Below, one piece after another: positions 47,120-59,519 of a DNA stretch of 64,000 nt (within the stretch, counting starts at the first letter, position 1; every line of letters starts with the position of its first letter). Under the pieces are notes generated by a model. It searched no databases and was not told the DNA's origin. It saw nothing but the letters and a program-made list of their open reading frames with translations. Made by a program: the position numbers and the translations under genes. Origin of the DNA: Terebella lapidaria (lineage: Eukaryota > Annelida > Polychaeta > Terebellida > Terebellidae); NCBI GenBank assembly GCA_949152475.1, contig OX424562.1, forward strand, positions 20,398,209 to 20,462,208. The letters run 5' to 3'.

Positions 47120-50100
47120 AGCATCTGTGCTAGGTTTCGGAACAGGTTGCTCTCAAATTGCGTGCCCTGATCCGAATGTACCTGTTTAGGTACCCCATGG
47201 TACACCACCCATCTATTTACCAACAACCGAGCTACCTCGTCCGCAGTCTGGCGGCGCAGTGGGTAGGCGTCGGTATATTTGGTAAAATAGTCGGAAATCA
47301 CCAGGATGTACCGGAAACCGCGCGGGGTGACCCGGTGGGTATCCAGTATATCCAAAGCTATCCGATCGAACGGCGCGCCCGCCTTAACCGTGGTTAAGGG
47401 GTGGCGGCCAGGAGTCGGAACTCCTTTGCGAGCTTGACACCGAGGGCAGGCTGCGCACCACCGTTGCACGTCCTAGCCGCTACCAGGCCAATGAAAGCGC
47501 TGTTGTAGCCTATGGACGGTCCTCCGGATTCCCAAGTGACCGGTCACCCAGAGGTCATGCAACTGGTGGAGTACTTCTTTCCGCAGCTCCGCCATCCCTC
47601 AAGGAGAGTCTTTCCCACTGGGATACTAGAGACAAAGTCTCCTCCCTGTAGGTCTTCCGCTCATCCTTCGAGGGCTTCTGGCCGGCCTCAAGGGCTGTTA
47701 TTACCGGTGCCAGAGCACTGTCAGCTCTTTGCGTCGCAGCTATCTGCGCCGGGAGTAGCCACCCAAGTAATTAGGTTCCTCATCCGTCGCGTCCGGCTGC
47801 GCCGCAGCGGCCATCACCACAGGGGGCAAGGACCGCTCATACTCAGACTCTCCAGAGGACGAGGGTACCCACGAGGAGTACACCGCCGGACTCGAGGAGG
47901 ACTCGCTGGAGCTGAGCCGCAACTCTGCTTCATATGCGGGACGCCCTCGCCGGTAACGGCGGGTCCGCGCGCGGAGATTAGCCCTAAACGCTCCGGCCGC
48001 CGTGTTGTTAGAGGGGGCGGAGGCCTGCGGTCTCCCCGGAACGTCCAATTCCGTGTCTGAGGACGAATCCGCGGCTTGTTGGAATGGCGCCATTCCTGCA
48101 CAGCCCGGATTCTTGCACTTATGACAACGGGACAGGCCGTCCGCGTTGCCGTGCAACTTACCAGCGCCACCAAGCCATCGGCCTCACTATAGTTGAGGAG
48201 CCATCTCAGCGAACTATGATCAGTCCGCAAGCGGAAATGGCGTCCCAACAAATAGTGCCGGAAACGCTTGGTCATCGTAACCACCGCGAGCAACTCGCGA
48301 TGAGTGGTACAGTAGTTCATTTGAGAGCGGCTCAAGGCCACACTCGCATAAGCTACTACCCGCTCTTGCCCGTCCACGATCTGCGAGAGGACACCGCCGA
48401 GTGCGAAGTTACTCGCGTCAGTGTCCAGGATGAACTCGCAGTCCGGACGAGGGTGCCGCAGCACCGGGGCCGCTACCAAGGCCTGCCGGAGTCCCGAGAA
48501 GGCGTCAGCCTGCTCGGCGGACCAAACAAAATCGGCGCCCTTTTCCGTGAGGATAGTAAGGGGACGCGCGATCTCCGCAAAGCCGCGAATAAACCTGCGG
48601 TGGTAGCTCGCGAAGCCCAAGAATGACCTCACGTCCGCCACGTTACATGGCGGAGGCCATTTCTGCACGGCCGCCACCTTTGTGGGGTCTGGTCTCACTC
48701 CGGTGCCCATTACCATGAAGCCCAAGTACAGGATTTCCTGCGCGAATAGCTCGCACTTACTTGGCTTCAATTTAAGCCCTGCTCCGCGGATGCGATGGAG
48801 CACCATCTGGAGGTTGGTGAGGGTTTCCTCGGACGACCGGCCATACACGACGACATCGTCGATGTAGACCATACATCGCTTCCAGAGGAACCCTTTAAGT
48901 ACCATCTCCATGAGGCGCTCGAACGTCGCTGGTGCGTTACAGAGCCCGAACGGCATTACCTTGAATTGGTAGAGCCCGTTCTTGGTAACGAAGGCAGTCT
49001 TCGCCCGATCACTCTCCTCCATCTCCACCTGCCAATACCCGGAGGCCAGATCTAAAGCACAGAAATAGTGCGACCCGGCCAGGGCATCGAAGGTATCTTC
49101 AATGTGCGGGAGAGGATATGAGTCCTTCCGCATGGCATCGTTGAGTTTCCGATAGTCCCCGCAGAACCTCCACGAGCCGTCCTTCTTCTTCACCATAACC
49201 ACCGGACTGGCCCAAGGGCTGTCACTGGGTTCGATGATGTCTAAGTCGAGCATCTTTTGCACCTCCTGGTCTATGACCTCTTGGTGCACTATTGCTGCCC
49301 GACGAAGACGCTGCTTGAGAGGACACTCGTCCACGAGGTCGATGCGGTGTTTGGCGATGTCAGTCTTGCCAACCGCACCATCAGGACCCATGAACACATC
49401 CGCATACTGCCGCAGCAGTTTGCGGAGCGCTTGGCGCTGCTCTTCATCCAACCGGTCCTTCGGAACCCGAGATTCCAAATGGTCCGGCAGGGTGAACGGG
49501 TCATCTCCGGCGGCCGCCGCCGCGCACACAGCGCGGCAGACAGGATCGTCGGGGAGGACACGACTCGAGGACGCGGGAATAGCAGTAGCTGCTATGCATC
49601 CGCGCTTCAGTACAATCGGAGCATCCGTAGGATTCACCACGAGGATGAGCATCGCGCGGGGGTTGGACATGACCAGGGCCCCACCCAGCACGAGCCCAGT
49701 TCCTGCGGCGAAACTGCTCACGGGTTGCACTATACATGGTCGACCATCGAGGGGCATGCGGGGACGACGCGGCCTCGCCTCAATGATCATCTCACTCATC
49801 GGCGGCACTACTACAGTGCGCGATGCCCGCATTTGGAATGAATGCATCGGGCCCGAGCGGAAGAGAAAGTGTGTGTCCTCTCCCATCCGGAATTCGCCAG
49901 CACTAAAGTTGGCGGTCACCCGGTGGACCCGTAGAAAATTCATCCCAATAATCCCGGCCGCTCCGATATCCGCAACGATTGCCTCTGTCGGATACACCTT
50001 GTCCCCAAGGGTAATAGGCAGATCGATGATGCCATGGATACGGATGCGGTTGTCTCCCGCTCCGTAGAGCTTGTACGGTCCAGGATCCCGCAACTCAAGG

Positions 50101-50330
50101 TTGCGGAGCGTGGGCTCCTTCTTAAACGTTCCGGCGGCAACGTGGGTCACCTCCGAGCCAGAGTCCATGAGGAACCGGACCGGCTCCCGTCCGAAGGACA
50201 CGGGCAGGTACCAGCAGGGGTCCCTCACCAGCGCGCAGGTAGGGCGATACCGTTCGCACGCGCTGGGCTCATCTACGGAGTCCTCGCCATCCGCCTCAGC
50301 CGCGGAGGAGCCAGACTGATCTCCAAGGAC
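47120..50330 (-). other. pol region, first copy: protease, RT, RNase H, start of integrase (fossil)
   Basis: In coding direction: an aspartic protease motif (LMDSGSEVTHV) near 50165, then the gypsy reverse transcriptase with VKKKDGSWRF, MPFGLCNAPATFERLM and the catalytic YIDDVV box near 48860, then RNase H (ILDTDASNFALGG) near 48420, and an integrase portion at the left end. The block from 47120 to ~49800 is repeated at 44004-46906. Confidence 0.88.
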
Positions 50331-51063
50331 TACCGTATTCCCTCGAATAAGCGCCCCGGCGGTTATTTTTTTGAAGAGGGGCTTACCCCCGGCGCCTATT
50401 CAAACAGGCGGTTAATCGAGCAGAGGCCCTTATTTTTTAAAACGACCATGGTGTGCCGGGGGTGGGGGGGGGATATTTGTGATCGTAGATCATCTATGCC
50501 GAGTCCATTGGTTCGGGGAAATTCTCTCTTTTGCGAATATATGCCATGGTAAGAGATCAAATTATGGAGGATAATCGTTGTTTCATTGTTTTTATAGCCG
50601 TCACAAACGACCAGCGAGCCGTCGAGGCTGCAGGTCTTCTTCAAACACTGATGACATGATTAAGCGAACCGTTAAGCTCTAGACCACTGCAATAGTTTTT
50701 TTTAACAATCTGAAAGCGTCGCGCATGATTGCACAGATAAATATTCCTCCAATAAATCACGTTTTACGAGTGTTTGACATTTGGAAATTGTGGCATTCAT
50801 AATTGGGAAAAGTTCAATATGATTATCGGCAGTGTGATACATGTTTATATAGGACAGTGTATAGCGAATTGGTGTCAATGTGAGATACGAAGGAAAAGCA
50901 ACAAAACACGCAATTTCCGAACTTTTGTTCAATATTTGTTGACCATGCCCCCGGCGGTTATTCGAACACCGGCGCTTATTCTTTTAGATTGATCGATTGC
51001 CCCGGCGGCTAATCAAGCATGCCCTTATTCAAGCCCCGGCCCTTGTTCGAGGGAATACGGTAC
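50331..51063. mobile_element. Mariner-like MITE inserted between gag and pol
   Basis: The inverted ends CCGTATTCCCTCGAATAAG (left) and, on the other strand, CCGTATTCCCTCGAACAAG (right) are each bordered by TA (50331-50332 and 51062-51063). This is the signature of Tc1/mariner-type target duplication. Near both ends the repeated words CCGGCGGTTATT and CGGCGCTTATTC occur. The ~730-bp insert is AT-rich, unlike the GC-rich host element, and contains no transposase. It arrived after the LTR element. Confidence 0.85.
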
Positions 51064-53400
51064 TTCCGGAGAAGTCATATCAACTTGGGGTTCGTCCTGC
51101 TCATCAGCGGGTGGGGCGGCATCTTTTGCCACGGAACAACTATCCCCGGACGTAGTGTTGGTCGCCACCACGTCCGGATCTAGTTTCCCTGTCGCGGGTT
51201 CCGACCCTGCTGTCCCGGAGGACCAGACCGGAAGGAATTCCTCCGTTGCGGGCCAGGGAGGGCTCCCTGGTATCCGCGTGACCGCAGGCGTTCCAACAAC
51301 TCCGGGCACTTCAGCCAAAAGTGTCCCTGCTTTCCGCAGAAGTAACAGGGACGGTTCTGAGCTGGTCCGGAGGTGAACGCGCAACATTCTGCGGGTCCCG
51401 GAGCTTCGATCCCGGCGCAGTGCGCAATCATCTGCGCGGCGCCGAGGTCGTATTCCTCTATGTCGCACTCGTCCGAGGATGAGCACGGCGCGGCGACTGG
51501 TGCCATATGTGCGGGCGCCCCTGTAGAGGGTGCCGGCGCACAAACCCACTGCGGGGTAGGTTCCCTGGCGGGTTCCCGGACGACCGGCTCCTGCCACGGG
51601 GTTAACTGCGATGCCTTGGCCGGAGGAGGAGTCGCCGCCTGCGCGGGTACAGCCGAGGCCGGAGCCGGGGCCGGAGGCAACTGTCTAGGGCGGACAGCTA
51701 CCTCGAGCGCAAGCGCGGAGTCTATTGCCTCCTCCATCGATCGTTTTTTGTGGATGGCCAGCCCGTAAGCTAAGTGGTAAGGCTGGCCATCGATGAACTG
51801 ATCTATCAGCATCGTTTCAAACCGTCTAGAGTCCATGTCCGGAAAAGCTCTCCGGCCGAGTATGCGCAGGTTAAACGCATAGTCTGTCACGGACTCAGTC
51901 GGTTGGCGAGTATGCGCCTTGAACTCTCAATCAGACTGCCGCCGATTGGTCATCGGCGTGAACAGCAGGCGAAGTTGACGGGCAACCTCGCCGAAAGTCA
52001 CTGTTCCCACCGGCAGACACGGCATCACGCGGAGAGCTTCTCCTTCTAAGCTCCCCGCGAGGACATGTCCAGCTTCATGCTGGGACCATCCTTCGTACAC
52101 GGCGGTACGCCACACCTGGAGTAAGTAGTCCTCCAAGTCGGCGTTATCCCCGTTAAACCGTTTCCGCCACGAAGAGTGGTCGGGCCCGTCATCGCGTTTG
52201 TTACGCGCCCGACGCGCGGTCCCGGCTCCGGGGTCGTCCGTGTACAGCGGCAAGTTCCGCGAGCTGCCCGTGCCTGCAGCGGAGTCTGCCGGAGCAAACA
52301 TCGACGCCGCCGACATAGGAGCAGGAAAGCTCACGTTTGCCGCCGGGGTCATTCCCGCTAAAAACCCACTCTGGCTAGGTGCGGGCGGGGCTCCCATCGG
52401 ACCTACTGGGTAGGCTCCAGAAGGGGCGGCAAAGCTTGGGGCCGAAGCCGCCTGTTGCCACTGCCCGTCCGACACACTGTACGCGCCAGGGTAAGTCGAC
52501 CACGCGGCTTGCGCTCCAACCGTCGGAACGGTCGACGCGGTCGCCAACGCGGTGCCTCCGAGCCGCGGAGCAGGCGCGGGTCCCATTGCGGGGGCCACTG
52601 GCGCCTGCGGACTCGGCAGGACTTGGGGAGGGGCTATAGGCCCAGTCATCCCCGGACTTAGGATGGCCGACGGATCGACGCTCGGAGGCGGCTGATTCCG
52701 CTTGAACTGTACAAGCGCCTCGGATATCAGCCACCTCTCCCTCTCCGTCAAGGGCCCCGAGTTGCCTTGTGACAGCGGAGAGGGGGAACGGTTCCGCCGG
52801 TCTGATCGTCCCTGGTGGGGCGACCGGGCGCGGTCATAGCTCCCTAGAGGAGCCAGCTCACTCAGAGTGTGGGTGAGCCGGTCCATTCCGCCTGACGCGG
52901 ACTGCCTGGAGTCCCCGCCGGGAGCCCTCGCAAGAGCTCCTCCGGCTGGAGGTGGCACCCAGAACTGCTAGTCCGCTTGCCCGGAGGTACTCGCGCCGGC
53001 TTCCACTCGATTCCGGACATCCGGAGATGTCCCCTGGAAGAGCGTCGCCTGCCACGACTGCCGTCCGGACTTAGGCGGGCGCGGGGTAGCGCCGTTGCCA
53101 GCTCCACCTACCGCGCCTACCGGATCAGGGCCAGGCCCTGATCGCAACCTCTGTTGCGGCCCCTCGGGGCGCGACTCGTCGTCCGGAGACGGAGCCAGGG
53201 ACGTCGGAGTCGACTCCACAGACGGGATCTTGTCCACGGAGGTCTCCGCACGTTCCTTCCTACCGCCGGAGTCATCCGAAGAATTCTCACGGCGGCCGTC
53301 GCTTGACCGGGTGTGGTCCGCGACGTTTCCACCCGTTTCCCCCCCCTTGGGTTCATTCGCCTTATATTTTCCTTTATCTCTTTCTTTCGTCATTTTTCTA
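51064..53400 (-). other. gag region of the gypsy-type element (fossil)
   Basis: Minus-strand open stretches begin near 53393. They are rich in Pro, Ala, Gly and charged residues, pass through a conserved-looking capsid-like segment (~52200-51800) and contain a retroviral-type zinc knuckle (CYFCGKQGHFWLKC) near 51320. This is the structural part of the element. The region is interrupted as a reading frame and is annotated as a fossil part only. Confidence 0.8.
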
Positions 53401-53487
53401 AGATGTCCTTGAGGAGCGGGCGATCCCCAGGGACGAAGGAGGCTACAACACTGTGACGGTAGGCTGCGATGGAACACTGTCGGACTG

Positions 53488-53505
53488 ATCCTGGTCACGG
53501 CACCA
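53488..53505 (-). promoter_or_regulatory. Primer-binding site, tRNA-His type
   Basis: Just inside the 5' LTR the minus strand reads TGGTGCCGTGACCAGGAT. This is complementary to the 3' end expected of an animal tRNA-His including CCA (ending GGTCACGGCACCA). The match to tRNA-His is from memory of tRNA sequences. Confidence 0.7.
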
Positions 53506-53506
53506 A

Positions 53507-54241
53507 GGTAAAGTTATTGACTATCGTCCGCTCTTCGGGATCCTCGAGGATAGTCCTCTCACCGCGAGTCCTTGCGGACGCGCATCCGCTATTCCGGATC
53601 CTTGCGGCGACGCCGCTCACCGGAGGTCACTGCGGACACGGTAACCACTCTAGCATTAACGGTAACCAGGTAACAGCCCACCCGACACTCCCAGGCCTAT
53701 GGACACCGTTCAGAAACTGGTTCATCACCACGGTGTTAACTGGAGGGGCCTGGCGAGCCGCGGTCTGCCTCGGGGACGGAACCCCGTACAGTCCGACATG
53801 CTGGCCAGAGCCTATGTCACACGTCCCGGGAAGGGAGAGAACTGGCGATCCACAGGGCTTACGCCCCCGAGTCAGCAACTTGTCTCTCCCAGCCCGGGCC
53901 TCCCCATGGAAATCGTCCCCAGGGTTCTAGGAGCCCACTACTCTCGACCAGGGAACGCAAAGCTCATGGCGAGCCTTGCGTGCGTCCTGTTCACTCTCTC
54001 TCGGACAATCTCCTCGATCGAGTCGCTTCCAGTGTATATATAATACACCACAAGCTGTAGGACGCACGCGAGGTATAATCGATCCATTGTTATAGTTTAC
54101 TGGAGCGTAAATTACAATGCGTCGCCGTGGCAACGCACGCTCGAACGGAGCGTGTCAAAACAAGGCCAAGTACGAAAAGGCCACATAAATGGCATGTATG
54201 TTTACAATCACCTGCCGGGTGCTTAGGGCAAAATCGCCACA
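53507..54241 (-). repeat. 5' LTR of the gypsy-type element
   Basis: In element orientation it starts TGTGGCGATTTTGCCC and ends GTCAATAACTTTAC. It carries a TATATATA box-like stretch (plus-strand 54030-54045) that could be the LTR promoter. It is nearly identical to the left LTR. Confidence 0.92.
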
Positions 54242-56464
54242 TTTTTAAGGAATGAACTGTCTGGCATAAAAAAAAAAAATCATGGATATGGCAGACAGTA
54301 ATAATTGGCGCTGAGGAGCGGGCGACAGATGTGGATTACTACGACGATACATTCACAATGGATGCCCATGCATTTGATAGCAAGGAATGAGCACATTACC
54401 TCGATTAGACTCTCTCATGAGTAGGTCTATCTGTCTGAAAGCAGCCTTTAAGTAGGTCGTCACCCGAGTCATGAATCGAGCTAGAGCCAGAGCCAGAGCC
54501 AGCCATATTTCACAGTGTCTCTCCGGGGAATACGCGGCAATATTCGGTATCGGTCACGATTTGTAATAAATGTCCACACCCGAGCGCTTATCGACCAGGG
54601 CCTGAGATGTCGTGCTGTCATCCAGGCAGCGACACGGGAATGTGTGATTTTGGCGCGGGTCAAGCTGTAAATTGCGTCACTAGAGGAAATCTGCAGATGT
54701 TCTTGCAAATTTAAAATGCCATCGACGAGAAACTGTGTCCAAAGTGCCAGCCCTCCCGCTAGCACGCATCGCCCGCTAATAATTTAACAGCCAAGGGACA
54801 TCGTCCCCGGTGATCGAATGATCGAGGGTCCGCTTTAATTAGTTTTTCCTAATTAAATAATGACCACGTGTCGCCCGGTGACTGGAACCGTCCCCAGGTG
54901 TGGGTTGTGACCTCCGGGACGTTCACGGTGGTGGACTCTGAGACCCATACCCCTCCACCTCAGACTTCCTCTACCAAGACACGGGGGCTGGTTGAGTCCA
55001 TCACATGACTGATCCAGTCCACACGTCCCGCCAAAAGTGGACGGGTCCCTGGTCAATTTGTGGCCGGTGTCTCGGATTGCACATCTCTTCACGCGGCTGC
55101 TTGACTTCAATTGTTGATAATTTCTTCCTAATCTAAAAGCAGGAGGTTACCATCTAGACCCAAAGGGAAGCGCACCCACGGGACTTATCCAGGGGATGGG
55201 AGTCGGCCAAGCGGGAAATGCCGAGGATACCGTGTGGTGGTTTTGGTCAAAGTTCACCAAGGTGGTACATAGGTGGTCCAGGACTTCATGGCCCCATCCT
55301 GCCCTGGAATGTCAACTACATGTAGAACATGATATCCCAGGGACCATTCACTGGGTCAATGCATTGCAGGTGTCAGATTTCAAATCTTATTAATCCAACT
55401 CGCAAAACGTATACCTACAAACAAGGCCCAGAATTCTATAATTTTGTAGACTGCCATAGGCCCACATGTATATCATTTCTCATTCATGATTTACTACACG
55501 TTTCGCGCTGATCATCTACTTGTCTATATATACACGTCTAGAGGACACACATGTGTCCCATGTTTACATAAATTATGTCCCCATGTTAGCAGCCGTGAGT
55601 CGTCTTGTTCCGGAAATCCCGAACAATCATTGTCCTCTACATATCGGCATTTTCAATCTCTACATTTGATGGACCGTAAAAAGACACGAGCTCGAACAGC
55701 GCCACTGGTTTGGGGCAGATGTGGCAGGGTATCGAGTCACTTCCGTGTGCCCAGGGACACATACACGGCCAATCACAAAATTGTGCCGACTTTGTGCCGT
55801 CCCCCGGGGTGTCATTCTGGTGGAGAAGTCCGGTGTCTCCTCTAACGCCTGGAGACGGACCACAAACACCCGGACTTGTAAGCTCCCGGTCCCCACAGCG
55901 CTGTCATCAATACGGTCTGCTCCGTGTAAGGTAGCGCCAGAGAAATAACAAGAAAAAGGAAATTTGGCCCGCCCCCGGGCCTAGGGGACTAATAACTCCA
56001 ATGTCGCGATGGCAAAGTTCCCGCCGTTTAACGCTGATCCTACAAAAAGACAGCTTGTCCTAGCGAGTGTCGTGTAGACTGTCAAGTTGTGGTCCTTCTA
56101 TGTCCAATTTCTCAACACTTTATGAAAAACAGATTGAAGACAATTAACAACATTTTACTAGCAAGCCAAACATCTACGAGTGTGTACAAAATGGAAAAAA
56201 GAGACATGTTTGCCTCACGCACCTGGATGTTCCGTTTTCCTGAATATGCTGGCAGATTTTGAGGAAATAGCTGCCGAAGTCCAAGAATGCCTTAATATCA
56301 TATAAGATAACAAGTCGACGCTCGTATGTGTGAATTGCATGTCATAACAAAATAACAAAACATTGTGATTTTAGGATATTACGGTGATTGATTTTATGCT
56401 TCACACAACGTTCACTGCACGTACCTTCTTCAATGCCTTTTGTGTACTCACAAACAAACAAAAA
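54242..56464. other. Intergenic DNA, nothing identified
   Basis: About 2.2 kb of apparently single-copy DNA. Several short open frames exist on both strands (for example 54481-54765 minus and 55486-55845 plus), but none shows a domain, composition or splice pattern that would support a gene. Confidence 0.5.
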
Positions 56465-58063
56465 TAGCCCAAGGGTTAAGATAGGTTACCGGACAAGTTT
56501 GGTTTTCAGCATTGCAGGTGACATATGATCTCGAGATTTATCAATCAATTTCATCTTTGTGAACTTTAGTTTCACCATTAGGTGTGCTTTGATGATTTCT
56601 AAAATTCATAAACAAACTACATAAGCAAGTTAACTGCAAGGTCACCAAAATATGTGTCATATATAAGACTTCTTATAACATCTAGGTCATTTGCACATTC
56701 CACGTCGCATTCCAATTTCACATTTAGCATTCAAGGTCATCCGATGTCAAGCTCAATGTCACCGTCAGTTGTGCCGTATAAGACTTCCTACATGTGATAC
56801 ATGTATATGTAGGCTCGTACATGTAATGCAGACCAAGCTTTATCTCAAGCATTTCGTCTGCAGAGGTAAATTTGGGTATTTTGACTCCCAAAAGTTTTGA
56901 CGTTTTAGGGTCATCGAAGATCAAATTCAAGGTCAGCACATAAATCGCCATATATATGAATTCACATTCGAAATTGCCAATATCTAAGCTATCCAAACAT
57001 TCTAGGAGCACAGTTGTGGCAGTTTCCATTATGAAGGGGAAATGATGCTAAATTTGTGTGGCGATTTTGCCCAAAGATCACGGCAGGAGATTCTTTCTAA
57101 ACACTTTCTTGTTTCTGGCGGCTTCGTGTTCGAAGCACGTGTGCTGCTTAGCAACGCTCTCTAACTTTCTCGCCCATTTTATTGTAACAATGGTCTTACG
57201 TCATTTCCCTCGTATCTCGTGCTTCAGGACTATAAACATTGTTGAGCCGCGTTGTTCAGTGGAGTCCAACGTCCTCACTTTTCGGCTAAGGCCTGCGAGG
57301 GCCCTGGGAACAATTGTCATAGGGGCCCCAGGAGGGGGACCGTCGCTGACTGAGGGGCTCGCCCCCTGGATCGCAGGTCCTTCGCCCTGGGATTGTGCGA
57401 CACAGGCTCTGGTGAGCTGTCCGGGGTTTCAACCCCGTGGCGGACTGCGGCGAGCCGGCCTCACAGTTAACACCACGGTGATGATCCTGTATCTGAGTGG
57501 TGTCCATATGTCCGGCCTCGCTGGGCGGGCTGCTCCTGGTTAACGTTCTGAAGTAAATACTGCGCCCTCGGTGAGCGGACTATCCATGAGGATCCAGGGA
57601 TAGTGGGTGCGCATCCGCCGTGACCCACGGTGAGCGGCTTATCCGCGATGATCCGGGATAGCGGACGACGTCAAACTTTACATTTGTTTTCAAAAGGTGA
57701 ATTATTTTCGTCAATCTTTTTCAAGGTAAATCTTTCCCCTAGAAATGGCCCAAAAAGAATATAGTAACGCGATTTGGGACTAACAATTCAAGGTATTATA
57801 TTCAAGGTATACTGTACACATCACAAAGTGCATGTAGGGATTCTTATGCAAAAATTAGAAGAAAAAAATGGCCACCAAGTTCCACAATTGACAATTTTTC
57901 GTCAAAAATGGCCACCACTTTGAAAGAAAAAATAATACGAAAATACAAGACACATTCTTTAAATATTTGTAGGTTTTTTTGTGAAAAAAAAATCAGCAGA
58001 CGCAGGACGAATGACAGACGCAATGCCATGGCAATAGGTTTTAGACCATAGGTCGGTAACCTA
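56465..58063 (+). mobile_element. AGGTTACCGGAC-family non-autonomous transposon, interrupted by a solo LTR
   Basis: The left end CCCAAGGGTTAAGATAGG plus TTACCGGAC and the right end CAATAGGTTTTAGACCATAG plus GTCGGTAACCTAA match, in inverse order, the element at 61841-63098; the right end also matches the repeat ending at 2764. The interior has AGGTCA/TGACCT half-sites and ATGGCCACCA / GGCCACCACTTTG words. It is split by the solo LTR at 57057-57682. No protein-coding capacity. Confidence 0.75.
57057..57682 (+). mobile_element. Solo LTR related to the big gypsy-type element
   Basis: It starts TGTGGCGATTTTGCCCAAAG and ends GCGGACGACGTCAAACTTTA then CA, the same ends as the LTRs at 36.98 and 53.5 kb but on the opposite strand. 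Internal blocks such as CACGGTGATG and the GTGAGCGG/ATCCGGGATAG series also match, with clear divergence. TTTG (or ATTTG, depending on where the end is drawn) flanks it on both sides as a target duplication. It is an older relative reduced to one LTR by recombination. Confidence 0.8.
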
Positions 58064-58159
58064 AAATCATTTTAAATTGGCGATACAATAAAAATGCAAG
58101 ACACTTACATCATAAACACTTACATCATATTTTTATGGGTTCCCGATAAATTGCATACT

Positions 58160-59280
58160 GATATATTCTGGTTTGAATCTTATGTCTAGCTCTCCTGCTA
58201 AAGAATGCTATGCCATTTCGTACGTGACCTTGTTATTTTGCATTTGTCGTGTGACATTCCGACTACGATATGACCTCAATTACTGAAATGTGACCCACAT
58301 GATCATGGCACCTGTAATATCGCCTTATGACGGGATAAACTGGAACACTATGAACACCACAATAATAATAATGCACATATGTTCATTGAAATCCACTGGG
58401 GAGTAGTTGTGAAATGTTATACAGGGGTTATATGATACAATATTAAAACCCCTATTAAAAAGGTGAGGGGTTTTTTTACTACATTTGCCGCTTTGGCCTA
58501 TTAGCTTCATACATGTATGCAATTGTTCAGTGGGCAGCATTAAATTCCCAAATTTCAGTTTGAACGTGACCTTAAAATGTATCACTGTAGGTCATCTCAG
58601 GTCCGAAAGCTCAAGGTCACAAAAAGATCCACCATGTATGACTCCGAGTCCCTGTGTACCCATGAGGCAAACCTAAGTTCCAATTGCAGTGGTCCCGTAT
58701 ACAGAGAGTCAATTTACACAATCATTTCAATTTCACTGTGACCTTGAGAATCACCACTGAAGGTCAATATGAGGTCAAGCTCAAGGTCACCAAAATGTGT
58801 GCAATATATGAATTCCTATATAATTTTCACAATGCGTACCTGCACTGTAGACCCAATCTACCAGTTTGAGCATTTCAACCCATTTAGTGCCAACTTGGCC
58901 CACAGTTCGGGCCCTTTGGGCGATTCGAGGCATTATATCTTTGTATTAATTAGAAATAATTAAAAATGCATCACATACTTATGTGAAAATAGAGGAAAAG
59001 TTGCTAAATAGATTTCGGGCCATTTTGGGGTCTATATATTTTGGGCCTTTCGAGCGAAAGGCCATGCATTGGATGGATTTTTTTTTGCCTGTTCGTCGCA
59101 TTTATCGACGAACAGGCATTTTGAGGAAAAACGGAAATAGACAAACAATTGATGAAAAAATTAGTCCTTCTTAAATTATTTTTCTTCCAAATTTTCAGAA
59201 AAATCACGGTAAAAATGTTCACGACGGACGAACAGACGACGGACGAAATTAAGGCCACGACAATACATGTAGGTTAATAT
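58160..59280 (+). mobile_element. Degenerate relative of the AGGTCA-rich transposons
   Basis: It contains TGACCTTGAGAATCACC, AGGTCAAGCTCAAGGTCAC, GGCCATTTTGGG and GGGCCTTTCGAGCG words and ends with a GACGACGGACGAA tract and a worn TGTAGGTTAATATTGG. This is the same general plan as the repeat at 720-2764. Borders are approximate. Confidence 0.5.
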
Positions 59281-59365
59281 TGGAGCTGAAAACAAAAATC
59301 TCATAACTACTATAAAAATTTATATATGGTGTTAAAATCAGAAGACATCGGTAAATTTCAGGGCT

Positions 59366-59512
59366 ATGTCTACAAATTGACTCAACTTGAATTCAAGAAA
59401 AAATTACAATTTTATCTGGTAATACAGCGATAATATATATACAAGTTGACTCAACTTGAATTCAAGAAAAAAATACAATTTTATCTGGTAATACAGCGAT
59501 AATATATAGGAA
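59366..59512 (+). repeat. Tandem duplication of ~75 bp
   Basis: TTGACTCAACTTGAATTCAA, then GAAAAAATTACAATTTTATC, TGGTAATACAGCGATAATAT occurs twice in a row with one or two differences. Confidence 0.85.
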
Positions 59513-59519
59513 AATTGTC

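Larger units (their letters stand above)
36983..54241 (-). mobile_element. Ty3/gypsy-type LTR retroelement fossil, ~17.3 kb
   Basis: Two long terminal repeats of ~735 bp flank a minus-oriented body. In coding order these are 5' LTR (right), primer site, gag with a CCHC zinc knuckle, an inserted MITE, protease, reverse transcriptase, RNase H and integrase, a head-to-tail repeat of part of pol, a non-coding stretch, an extra 3' coding region, a polypurine tract (AAGAAGGGGG) and the 3' LTR (left). Domain order PR-RT-RH-IN and a GPF motif after integrase place it in Ty3/gypsy (Metaviridae). The LTRs differ at roughly nine sites by eye, about 1.2%, so insertion was geologically recent. The element is broken in several places. 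The flanks show no matching target duplication. Confidence 0.93.

Noticed and set aside
44042-50552. Many plus-strand frames of 60-280 aa across the retroelement
   Set aside because: They are shadows of the GC-rich pol frames on the minus strand and carry no domain of their own.
54481-55950. Possible small genes (frames of 60-119 aa)
   Set aside because: No domain, no splice signals consistent with extension, no preferred strand; left as unassigned intergenic DNA.
57058-57543. 161-aa plus-strand frame
   Set aside because: It lies within the solo LTR and has no similarity to known protein features.
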